Source of the DNA: Desulfobacteraceae bacterium
GTDB lineage: Bacteria > Desulfobacterota > Desulfobacteria > Desulfobacterales > Desulfosalsimonadaceae
Length of the DNA: 5,923 nt
Assembly: GCA_007136525.1 (NCBI GenBank)
Contig: SLGU01000366.1
Location: forward strand, 1-5,923
Direction: 5' to 3'
Shown here: positions 1 through 5,238 of the stretch, in pieces
Numbering within the stretch: the first letter of the stretch is position 1
Layout: each line of letters starts with the position of its first letter
Notes under the pieces: generated by a model
Databases searched by the model: none
What the model was told of the DNA's origin: nothing
Seen by the model: only the letters and a program-made list of their open reading frames with translations
Position numbers and translations under genes: made by a program

Positions 1-359
1 CGGTGGATTACCACCAGAACATGACGGTCGTCGGCATCGTCCAAATTGGCAAACACAAGGAAATCGTGGCCATAGGTTCCTACGGAACCGCAGAAGATGA
101 CGTGGCCGAGGTGGCTTTCGTGGTCAAGGAAGAGTACCAGAATATGGGCCTTGGCACCTATCTGCTGAAAATGCTTGAAAAAATTGCCCGGGAAAACAAG
201 TACAACGCCTTTACTGCGGCTGTTTTGAATGAAAACAATGCCATGATCCGCGTGTTTGAAAAATGCTATCCAAATGCCACCATCAAACGCGGGTACAGCG
301 GCGATGTGGAAATTTTCATGCCGTTCGACAGCGATGGAACAAACAGCCAGGGGAAATAA
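1..359 (+). CDS. GNAT family N-acetyltransferase, C-terminal part (5' truncated by window edge)
   Basis: The reading frame is open from the left edge (first full codon at position 3) to TAA at 357-359. About 118 residues are visible. They hold the second half of a GNAT fold: a strand pair, the acetyl-CoA pyrophosphate loop Q-N-M-G-L-G (visible residues 46-51, fitting R/Q-x-x-G-x-G/A) followed by the helix TYLLKMLEKIA, then the motif VLNENNAMIRVFEK (74-87) typical of the C-terminal helix of these enzymes. GNAT proteins move an acetyl group from acetyl-CoA to an amine, often a protein lysine. This type resembles the Pat-like GNATs that stand alone (about 200 aa) or are fused to ADP-forming acyl-CoA synthetases. 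The missing N-terminus prevents a choice between them. The GTG at position 3 is the frame edge, not a credible start. The stop codon directly abuts the next start (TAAATG), so the two genes are very likely one operon with coupled translation. The family call is firm; the substrate is unknown. Confidence 0.85.
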   Translation, partial: VDYHQNMTVVGIVQIGKHKEIVAIGSYGTAEDDVAEVAFVVKEEYQNMGLGTYLLKMLEKIARENKYNAFTAAVLNENNAMIRVFEKCYPNATIKRGYSGDVEIFMPFDSDGTNSQGK

Positions 360-2297
360 ATGGAAAATTTTCCGCGTCCGGCCTCAATGGTCGAGGCCGA
401 AGAACTGAAAGACAGGCAGCGCTTTCTCATGGGCAATCCGCCCTTTCAATTCCTTCCCAGGACTGAAATCGAAATCGTTGCCGCAAACCTTACAGAAGAA
501 AAATATGTTCCCGGCATTATTGTCTTTGCCCAGGAAGAAACGATCATCACCCATATCCTGGTTGTTAAAAGCGGCAGCCTCGAACGAATAATCGAACACG
601 GCGGAAAACAGAGCGTTAAGGAGATTCTGGATGCGGGAAGGACCTACGGTGGCATTTCTCTTTTGTTCAACAACGGCATCTCCACGAGCACACTGAGATG
701 CATGACCGAAGTGTCCGTGTACCGCCTGGACCGGGAAAACTTTTTCCGGCTTTGCATCAAATCCTCGGCATTTGCCCGATTCTTTTCATCATCCTACGAT
801 GTTGAAAGCCGGCCCGCCCCCTCCCACGCATTCAAGGAACTGCCGGGGCTCAGCGCGTACGATCTGCAATCGTCTTTTTTATCCAAAACAGTGAGGGAAA
901 TGGCGCAAACGTTTCCCTCCTGCACCGCTTCGACAAGCATCCGGGAGGCCGCAAGCCTGCTGACGGCCTCCCGGCGAAGCGCCATACTCGTCACAGATGA
1001 CAACTTTCAGCCCAAAGGGCTGATCACCGATTATGACCTGCGCAAAAAAGTGATCGTGGACGGACGCGACCCGAACAGTGCTGCCGGCGAGATCATGGCC
1101 GCACCCCTGCTCACCATCGATGCCGAAGCCCAGGTGTTTGAGGCGGTGCTGACCATGATGCGCAACCAGGTTAAGCACCTTGCGGTCCGGGACAACGGCA
1201 CTGTAGGCAGCGTGATCACCGAAAGGGACATATTCCTCGCCCAGACGCTTTCACCGGTTTTCCTGGTACAGGAAATGAACACCGCACAGGGACTTGAAGG
1301 GCTGAAAGCCTGCTACGCCAAGGTGCCGCTGCTCATCGGCAAGCTGATTGAAAGCGGTGCCCGCTCCACCCACCTGAACTCCATCATTACCGCCATTACC
1401 GATGAAATGCTGGTCCGCGTCATTGATATGGCCATAGAGAGCGTTGGTCCGCCGCCGGTCAAATTTGCCTTTCTCCTTTTCGGCAGTGAAGGGCGCAGGG
1501 AGCAGACGCTGAAAACGGACCAGGACAATGCCATTGTTTTTGAAGACGTGCCCGATAGTGACGATGAACATGTCAGGCGCTATTTCCTCGACCTGGGAAC
1601 CCGGGTATGCGACTGGCTGAACGATGTCGGCCAGGCCCACTGTGAGCATGACATCATGGCCAAGAACCCCACATGGTGCCAACCCCTTTCCCAATGGAAG
1701 AAATATCACCGCAAGTGGATCGAAAGCGATGATCCGGAACGCCTTCTCAATGCCGGTATTTTTTTCGATTTCCGCCTGGGATACGGCGACGATCAATTGG
1801 TAAAGGACCTACACGCCTCCCTTTTCACTCGCCTGAAAGAATATCCGGGTTTTTTGAGGCACATGGCGCAGAATATCATGAACCTGCAGCCGCCTCTGAG
1901 CTTTTTCGGCAATTTTGTCCTGGAGGAAAAAGGGGAACGAAAGGGCGGGCTCGACATCAAGATGGCCATGCGGCTTGTTGTCGATTTCTCCAGAATTTAC
2001 GCCCTTGGGGGCGAAATCACGGAAACAAACACCATCAAACGCCTTGATGCGGCATTTAACAGAGGGACGGTCGACAAAGAAACGCTGGAGAACCTTGCCC
2101 ATGCCTATGAATACCTGATGCACCAGCGACTCAAGCACCAGGTGACGATGATGAGCAGTAAAGGCACACCGCCGGATAACTACCTGCAGCCCGGAAAGCT
2201 CACCCACATCGAGCGGCAGACGCTCAAGGAGGCGTTCAAGCACATCCGAACGGCACAGGGGAAGCTGCGCCTCGATTTTTTCCTTCACTTCCCCTGA
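360..2297 (+). CDS. CNB-CBS-DUF294 nucleotidyltransferase-like signalling protein
   Basis: A 645-residue cytosolic protein. Domains in order: a cyclic-nucleotide-binding-like beta-roll (about 30-135); a pair of CBS motifs (about 178-295, with TDYDLRKK and TERDIF as typical CBS ends); a GlnD/GlnE-like DUF294 nucleotidyltransferase domain (about 320-450); and the helical DUF294 C-terminal domain (about 480-635). The nucleotidyltransferase signature is intact: F-G-S-E-G-R-R-E-Q (374-382), then T-D-Q-D-N-A (386-391), where D387 and D389 are the expected metal-binding acids. CBS pairs commonly bind adenine nucleotides, so energy sensing is plausible. The target of the transferase domain is unknown in the family. 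In the CNB part the usual phosphate-binding Glu and Arg are not evident (Y-G-G at 96-98 instead of F-G-E; I107 near the Arg position), so cAMP binding is doubtful. The start is set by AGGGGA at 349-354, five bases before ATG 360. Related genes often neighbour acetate-type symporters and a 3'-5' exonuclease gene; no exonuclease gene is present here. Full length; no frame damage. Confidence 0.93.
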   Translation: MENFPRPASMVEAEELKDRQRFLMGNPPFQFLPRTEIEIVAANLTEEKYVPGIIVFAQEETIITHILVVKSGSLERIIEHGGKQSVKEILDAGRTYGGISLLFNNGISTSTLRCMTEVSVYRLDRENFFRLCIKSSAFARFFSSSYDVESRPAPSHAFKELPGLSAYDLQSSFLSKTVREMAQTFPSCTASTSIREAASLLTASRRSAILVTDDNFQPKGLITDYDLRKKVIVDGRDPNSAAGEIMAAPLLTIDAEAQVFEAVLTMMRNQVKHLAVRDNGTVGSVITERDIFLAQTLSPVFLVQEMNTAQGLEGLKACYAKVPLLIGKLIESGARSTHLNSIITAITDEMLVRVIDMAIESVGPPPVKFAFLLFGSEGRREQTLKTDQDNAIVFEDVPDSDDEHVRRYFLDLGTRVCDWLNDVGQAHCEHDIMAKNPTWCQPLSQWKKYHRKWIESDDPERLLNAGIFFDFRLGYGDDQLVKDLHASLFTRLKEYPGFLRHMAQNIMNLQPPLSFFGNFVLEEKGERKGGLDIKMAMRLVVDFSRIYALGGEITETNTIKRLDAAFNRGTVDKETLENLAHAYEYLMHQRLKHQVTMMSSKGTPPDNYLQPGKLTHIERQTLKEAFKHIRTAQGKLRLDFFLHFP

Positions 2298-2304
2298 TTG
2301 ACCA

Positions 2305-2352
2305 TTGATGGACTCGTAAAAAGTCGAGATCAGACGACTTCGTCAAAAACCC
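2305..2352 (+). repeat. Left inverted repeat flanking the HD-GYP gene (48 bp)
   Basis: This stretch matches the reverse complement of 4191-4238 at 43 of 48 positions. The core 2305-2336 matches 31 of 32, with one difference at 2311. It starts TTGATGGACTCGTAAAAAG. It fills the gap between two convergent genes and reaches ten bases into the HD-GYP reading frame, whose stop codon (2343-2345) lies inside it. Part of it (2333-2343, GACGACTTCGT) also matches, in direct orientation, the left end of the element at 4087. I compared both copies base by base. Confidence 0.9.
2318..2340 (-). terminator. Possible weak intrinsic terminator after the HD-GYP gene
   Basis: On the minus strand, two bases after the TGA stop, AAGTCG (2340-2335) can pair with CGACTT (2326-2321) across an eight-base loop. 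The 3' arm runs into a short T tract ending at 2318. The stem is only six pairs and the free T run only three, so termination would be weak. The hairpin sits inside the repeat, and its distal copy (4191-4238) has lost one pair of the stem. Confidence 0.3.
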
Positions 2353-4019
2353 GGTATGCACCTTCTGACCCATTCAGGAAGGGGGAATCTGCGTTTTTCT
2401 CTTGCATTTTCCATATTATCGCAGGCAGCATGGCTTTCGGGCATGGTATAAGGCCGAACCGAATCGATATTCGTTTCAATCGCCTGGACAAAGGCCCGGA
2501 TCACATCCGGGTCGAACTTGGTTCCCGCCTCCAGCTGCAACAGGTTGAGCGCCTTGGGAATGCTCACATTTTCCTTTTTGGGCCGGTCCGAGGTCATGGC
2601 ATCAAAAGCGTCGCTCACGGCGATAATCCTTGCCCCCAGGGGAATCGCCTCACCCATCAAACCCTCCGGGTAACCACTGCCGTCATACCGTTCATGGTGA
2701 TAGAGAATGATAGGCGCCACTTCATTGAGCAGGGACAGGCGGCCGATGATTTTGGCACCGATCACCGGGTGTTTTTTTATGGTTTCAAAATCCCCGGGGG
2801 ACAGGTGCCCCAGATTTCCGAGAATATTGTCCTGCATGGCGATTTTGCCGATATCGTGCAGCAGTCCGCCCCTGAAAACCTCTTCGGCCTCCCGCTCCGA
2901 AAGCCCCATCTGCTGCGCCGCCATTTTACCGTAGTTCCCCACATTTAACGAATGCCCGTGGGTGCATGCATCCTTGGCTTCCAGTGCCAGCACAAGCCCC
3001 TCGATAATCTCCCTGAAGGCCTTCAGCATGCGCTCGTCGTAACGAAACGCCTTGTGCAGTGCGATTGCACCCTGCCTGCCCGAATCCCGGACGAAATTGA
3101 CCTCGCTTTTGAGCATTTTACGGGGCTTGCTGAAATACACGGCCAATACACCCCGGTACTGATCCACAATATGAAACGGAACACCCAGGATGGATATGAC
3201 CATCTGCTTTCCCAACCCGGTGGTGCTCGGAATGCGCGGGTCATTGCGTACGTCTTCGAAAAACACCTCTTTTTCATCTTCAAAGCGGAACACTTCCTTC
3301 AGTATGTCATAACTGATGTGGGAAAGGGTGTTCATCTGGAAGCCGCTGGTAACCTTCATGTACACCTGCTGCTGGTCGGTGTCCACGATCCAGTAAATGG
3401 CCCCCCGGGCTTCCATGACTTCCCGGATCGTGGAAACAATGGTTTCCAGTATGTCGTTTACTGCATCCCCTTCGTGTATGGCGGTGGAGATTTTTCTGAA
3501 GGATTCCAGGTAGCGGGTATGCTGTATGGCGTTCTTGATGGCAATGGCGCTTTGCTGGGCCATGTAATACAGAAGCTGGTGGTCTTCTTCTTTGAGGTCA
3601 AGCATACTGTCGAAATAAATCCTGAGAACCATTCGCATGGTCCCCGTTACCTGGAAGGGCACGCCTATGATCGATACGATCCCTTCGGCAACGGCCGCAT
3701 CCGGATACTGAACACGGGGATCATTTGCCACGTCGTTGATCACCACCAGCTGATCTTCGAAAATCTCGGAATGGCCGGCATCGGCAATGACGGTTCCTTT
3801 TTCGAGATATTGGCGGCTGAGGCCCGTGGCGGCCATCAGTTCGAGTTCATTGCCGGACGGCCCCAGCACTCGTAGCACACTGCCCCTGGCTTTAAAAACT
3901 TCGGTCACGGTATTGACCATGACCTGGAGGCCTTCACTCAGATCAGCGCTTTCATGCAGCGCACGGCTTGTGCGCGTAATCACTTCAAAAAAATATTCAA
4001 ACCGGGCTTTTTCAGCCAT
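2343..4019 (-). CDS. GAF-GAF-HD-GYP protein, probable cyclic-di-GMP phosphodiesterase
   Basis: A 558-residue soluble protein with two GAF sensor domains (about 29-165 and 185-325) joined to an HD-GYP domain (about 335-520). The GAF domains look like a tandem duplication: both carry the pattern N-D-P-R followed by I-x-G-V-P-F (INDVANDPR then IIGVPF; FEDVRNDPR then ILGVPF). The HD-GYP domain keeps its key residues: H354 and H356 (THGHS), H388-D389 with G391-K392 (LLHDIGK), H417 (KHP), H441-H442 (HHERYDGSGYP), G449-Y450-P451 and D470. It should therefore hydrolyse cyclic-di-GMP, to pGpG or GMP, under control of ligands bound by the GAF domains; the ligands cannot be read from sequence. The frame extends 21 codons further upstream, but no ribosome site precedes those starts, whereas ATG 4019 has AGAGGA seven bases before it. 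No signal peptide or membrane segment is visible, so the protein should be cytosolic. The residues after about 520 are a basic tail without a recognised domain. The gene stands alone on its strand between inverted repeats. Confidence 0.92.
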   Translation of the reverse strand: MAEKARFEYFFEVITRTSRALHESADLSEGLQVMVNTVTEVFKARGSVLRVLGPSGNELELMAATGLSRQYLEKGTVIADAGHSEIFEDQLVVINDVANDPRVQYPDAAVAEGIVSIIGVPFQVTGTMRMVLRIYFDSMLDLKEEDHQLLYYMAQQSAIAIKNAIQHTRYLESFRKISTAIHEGDAVNDILETIVSTIREVMEARGAIYWIVDTDQQQVYMKVTSGFQMNTLSHISYDILKEVFRFEDEKEVFFEDVRNDPRIPSTTGLGKQMVISILGVPFHIVDQYRGVLAVYFSKPRKMLKSEVNFVRDSGRQGAIALHKAFRYDERMLKAFREIIEGLVLALEAKDACTHGHSLNVGNYGKMAAQQMGLSEREAEEVFRGGLLHDIGKIAMQDNILGNLGHLSPGDFETIKKHPVIGAKIIGRLSLLNEVAPIILYHHERYDGSGYPEGLMGEAIPLGARIIAVSDAFDAMTSDRPKKENVSIPKALNLLQLEAGTKFDPDVIRAFVQAIETNIDSVRPYTMPESHAACDNMENAREKRRFPLPEWVRRCIPGF

Positions 4020-4026
4020 GGATGGT

Positions 4027-4032
4027 TCCTCT
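4027..4032 (-). promoter_or_regulatory. Ribosome binding site that decides the HD-GYP start
   Basis: Minus-strand AGAGGA lies seven bases before ATG 4019. Alternative in-frame starts at 4082 (TTG), 4079 (ATG) and 4037 (ATG) lack a comparable site. The first two lie inside or next to the repeat element, which argues for the shorter 558-residue protein. Confidence 0.75.
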
Positions 4033-4086
4033 TGCATGGCAGCAATGCTACCATCTCTATTAGCTGGTTCCTGTAACATCAAAAAT

Positions 4087-4238
4087 GACGACTTCGTAAA
4101 AAGACCAATATCTGCGTTATGCTCAATTTCTCAGAATTTAACGTACGCTAAGCACCCTGTATTCTTCGAAATTTCGCAAGCCTTGATTTTGGGCTTTTTA
4201 CAAAGGCGTCTGATCTCGACTTTTTACGAGTGCATCAA
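4087..4238. mobile_element. Putative MITE-like non-coding repeat element (about 150 bp)
   Basis: This AT-richer stretch contains no supported gene. Its ends are imperfectly inverted: the left end reads GACGACTTCGTAAAAAG (4087-4103) and the right end, reverse complemented, reads GCACTCGTAAAAAG (from 4232). They share TCGTAAAAAG. A perfect 10-bp direct repeat, CATCAAAAAT, sits at 4077-4086 and 4233-4242. It could be a target duplication, but the CATCAA part also occurs at the outer end of the 2305 copy, so it may be partly element sequence. Inside is a 10-bp palindrome, CGAAATTTCG (4167-4176). No transposase is present, so the element would be non-autonomous. Whether it is truly mobile is an inference from shape; the exact ends are uncertain. 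Confidence 0.5.
4191..4238 (-). repeat. Right inverted repeat flanking the HD-GYP gene (48 bp)
   Basis: This is the inverted partner of 2305-2352 (43/48 identical, 31/32 in 4207-4238). It forms the right-hand end of the roughly 150-bp element. Together the two copies enclose 1,934 bp that contain the complete HD-GYP gene and nothing else coding. Confidence 0.9.
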
Positions 4239-4241
4239 AAA

Positions 4242-4352
4242 TCACTGGCGCGAAAAATGAACGCCCAGTACATCCGTCAGTTTGGATTTGGTTGTTTCGA
4301 AATCGAAATCGGGATCGGGATCGAAATCGATTTTCTCAAATCCTGAAACCAC
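4242..4352 (-). CDS. Small acidic protein with in-frame D-F/D-P dipeptide repeat (36 aa)
   Basis: A short frame runs from GTG 4352 to TGA 4244-4242. It is preceded by AAGGAGG (4364-4358) with a five-base spacer, the best ribosome site in the window. The protein begins MVSGFEKI, continues with the repeat DFDPDPDFDFE (residues 9-19), and ends with TTKSKLTDVLGVHFSRQ. The repeat is encoded by six-base units (GAT TTC or GAT CCC), so any gain or loss of a unit keeps the frame. I do not recognise the family. No signal peptide or membrane helix is seen; the middle is strongly acidic and the tail contains Lys, Arg and His. The frame could start earlier at ATG 4394 (50 aa), but no ribosome site supports that. 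The stop lies four bases from the repeat element, so the 3' end may have been set by that insertion. It lies 98 bases downstream of the YIP1-like gene on the same strand and could be cotranscribed. Chance translation of intergenic hexamer repeats is the main alternative. Confidence 0.5.
   Translation of the reverse strand: MVSGFEKIDFDPDPDFDFETTKSKLTDVLGVHFSRQ
4297..4330. repeat. Hexanucleotide microsatellite, tract 1
   Basis: Five complete six-base units and a partial sixth: TCGAAA twice, TCGGGA twice, TCGAAA, TCGA. On the minus strand it is read as Asp alternating with Phe or Pro inside the small ORF. The unit length is a multiple of three, so slippage would change protein length without a frameshift. 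Confidence 0.9.
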
Positions 4353-4357
4353 GGCGC

Positions 4358-4364
4358 CCTCCTT
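4358..4364 (-). promoter_or_regulatory. Strong ribosome binding site for the small ORF
   Basis: AAGGAGG on the minus strand, five bases from GTG 4352. It is fully complementary to the usual 3' end of bacterial 16S rRNA. It is the main evidence that the small ORF is translated and that GTG 4352, not an upstream ATG, is the start. Confidence 0.65.
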
Positions 4365-4415
4365 TTGAAAAACGGCGGTCATCAAACCTATCATGCCCGA
4401 GTGTCACTTTACGCC

Positions 4416-4445
4416 TTCGATTTGGATACCGATTTCGATTTTTAT
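4416..4445. repeat. Degenerate hexanucleotide tract 2, inverted relative to tract 1
   Basis: Five six-base units: TTCGAT, TTGGAT, ACCGAT, TTCGAT, TTTTAT. It is complementary to tract 1: 4416-4441 pairs with 4300-4325 at 22 of 26 positions, with 13 consecutive perfect pairs (4429-4441 with 4300-4312). It lies just downstream of the YIP1-like stop codon, in the presumed leader of the small ORF. No ribosome site supports translating it on either strand. Confidence 0.8.
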
Positions 4446-4450
4446 TTATC

Positions 4451-4993
4451 CTATAACCAGAGATAAAGCATCGACCCAACGACCACGATACAGACGGTCA
4501 TGGCAGCCACCATTCTATACATCGAAAGCCGGGAAGCACATTTTACAGCGAAAAAAATCACCAGTAATCCGTAAATCGACGTCAGTGAGAGCAGGGCAAA
4601 CAACCCGTGTCCGCTGAAACCGGCCTGGATGGATGACAGAACCGGTGCAAGGGGCCACAATCCAATGAAGGCAATCCCCATGTTAAAATACACCGGAAGA
4701 AACGCCACCCCGCCGCCGGCACCCCTTGTAAACACCCAGAGAAACAAAGCAGCGCCTGCATGCATCAGAAATGCCACCCCGATCCCGGCCGTCACAAAAA
4801 TCAGTTTTCCTGCAAAACCAAATTCCGGAGACCAGAGCATGCCACTGACGTACAAAGAAAAAACAGCATGAATCAAGCCGAATCCGAGGACATTGATCAT
4901 GCAATATCGCACGCCCTTCCCGCTTGTCATAATGTCCGTGTAAACCGCTTCATCAAACTGCAGAACAGACTTCATGGCATCAAAATAATTCAT
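4451..4993 (-). CDS. YIP1-like five-helix integral membrane protein
   Basis: A 180-residue protein with a short soluble N-terminus (MNYFDAMKSVLQFDEAVYTD) followed by five hydrophobic segments, at about residues 30-53, 61-88, 96-121, 130-151 and 160-180. The protein ends inside the last segment (SMLYLWL). Size, five helices and the pattern of a short amphipathic N-terminus before the first helix fit bacterial YIP1-domain (DUF1282-like) inner-membrane proteins, whose role is not established. The start at ATG 4993 is chosen because AGGGGAG (5004-4998) sits four bases upstream; the frame is open to 5068 but has no better site. A GC hairpin lies in the leader. The gene shares its strand with the small ORF and the HD-GYP gene downstream, and is separated from the symporter gene upstream by a strong terminator. 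Membrane location is secure, the family name moderate, the function unknown. Confidence 0.8.
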   Translation of the reverse strand: MNYFDAMKSVLQFDEAVYTDIMTSGKGVRYCMINVLGFGLIHAVFSLYVSGMLWSPEFGFAGKLIFVTAGIGVAFLMHAGAALFLWVFTRGAGGGVAFLPVYFNMGIAFIGLWPLAPVLSSIQAGFSGHGLFALLSLTSIYGLLVIFFAVKCASRLSMYRMVAAMTVCIVVVGSMLYLWL

Positions 4994-5041
4994 TGCACTC
5001 CCCTGAATATGTTGCCCGTGCTGTAATCCTTGGCCCCATGG

Positions 5042-5063
5042 GCGCCCTGACCGCGAAGGGCGC
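5042..5063 (-). promoter_or_regulatory. GC-rich hairpin in the leader of the YIP1-like gene
   Basis: A perfect seven-pair stem, GCGCCCT (5063-5057) with AGGGCGC (5048-5042) on the minus strand, closes an eight-base loop about 50 bases before the start codon. No T run follows, so it is not a standard terminator. It may stabilise the leader or regulate translation. I see no convincing -35/-10 pair upstream of it. The rest of 4994-5166 holds nothing else I can support. Confidence 0.4.
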
Positions 5064-5166
5064 GTCAATTCACACTCAATATAATCATCATATCTGTTTT
5101 ATCGATCCCGAGTCCCTTTTTAAAGTCTTTTCCAAGGCAATCACCGAAATACGGCCAGTTTAGCGC

Positions 5167-5212
5167 AAAAAGAGGCAGGTGAAAAGCAACACTCTCCCCT
5201 GCCTCTTTTTTT
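5167..5212 (-). terminator. Intrinsic terminator of the symporter gene (T runs on both strands)
   Basis: AAAAAGAGGCAGG (5167-5179) pairs perfectly over 13 positions with CCTGCCTCTTTTT (5198-5210) around an 18-base loop. On the minus strand it begins 28 bases after the symporter stop codon and ends in five T. On the plus strand seven T follow. It is symmetric and can act in both directions. It also separates transcription of the symporter from the YIP1-like gene. Confidence 0.88.
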
Positions 5213-5238
5213 CGCGTACCGGATTGATCCGACCTATT

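Noticed and set aside
152..166. TGGCAC followed by TGCT, resembling a sigma-54 promoter.
   Set aside because: It lies within the conserved GNAT acetyl-CoA loop codons, the spacing and TTGC half do not fit well, and no gene starts suitably downstream.
1251..1796. 181-codon open frame on the minus strand inside the DUF294 gene.
   Set aside because: Antisense to the conserved DUF294 catalytic region, with no motif or ribosome site.
2298..3875. Long open frames on the plus strand opposite the HD-GYP gene (2298-2948 and 2952-3875).
   Set aside because: They lie antisense to a gene with clear domain motifs, show no recognisable protein features or ribosome sites, and are explained by codon bias of the real gene.
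4020..4086. TTGATG and TAGAGA with 17-base spacing upstream of the HD-GYP gene, as a possible promoter.
   Set aside because: The -10 match is only about half of the consensus and such pairs are common by chance; not enough to list as a feature.
4257..4346. A 29-codon plus-strand frame (ATG 4257) read through hexamer tract 1 as alternating Glu/Gly-Ile.
   Set aside because: It has no ribosome site, and the opposite strand offers a frame with a near-perfect one. An open frame through a six-base repeat is expected by chance.
4401..4466. Plus-strand frame reading tract 2 as an Asp-rich peptide (GTG 4401 to TAA 4466).
   Set aside because: It has no ribosome site, overlaps the end of the YIP1-like gene, and is only 21 codons. 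It mirrors the dipeptide pattern of the small ORF but cannot be supported as a gene.
4393..4871. Plus-strand frames opposite the YIP1-like gene (4393-4617 and 4629-4871).
   Set aside because: Shadows of a five-helix membrane protein that has a good ribosome site; their translations are low-complexity and Pro/Thr/Lys-rich.
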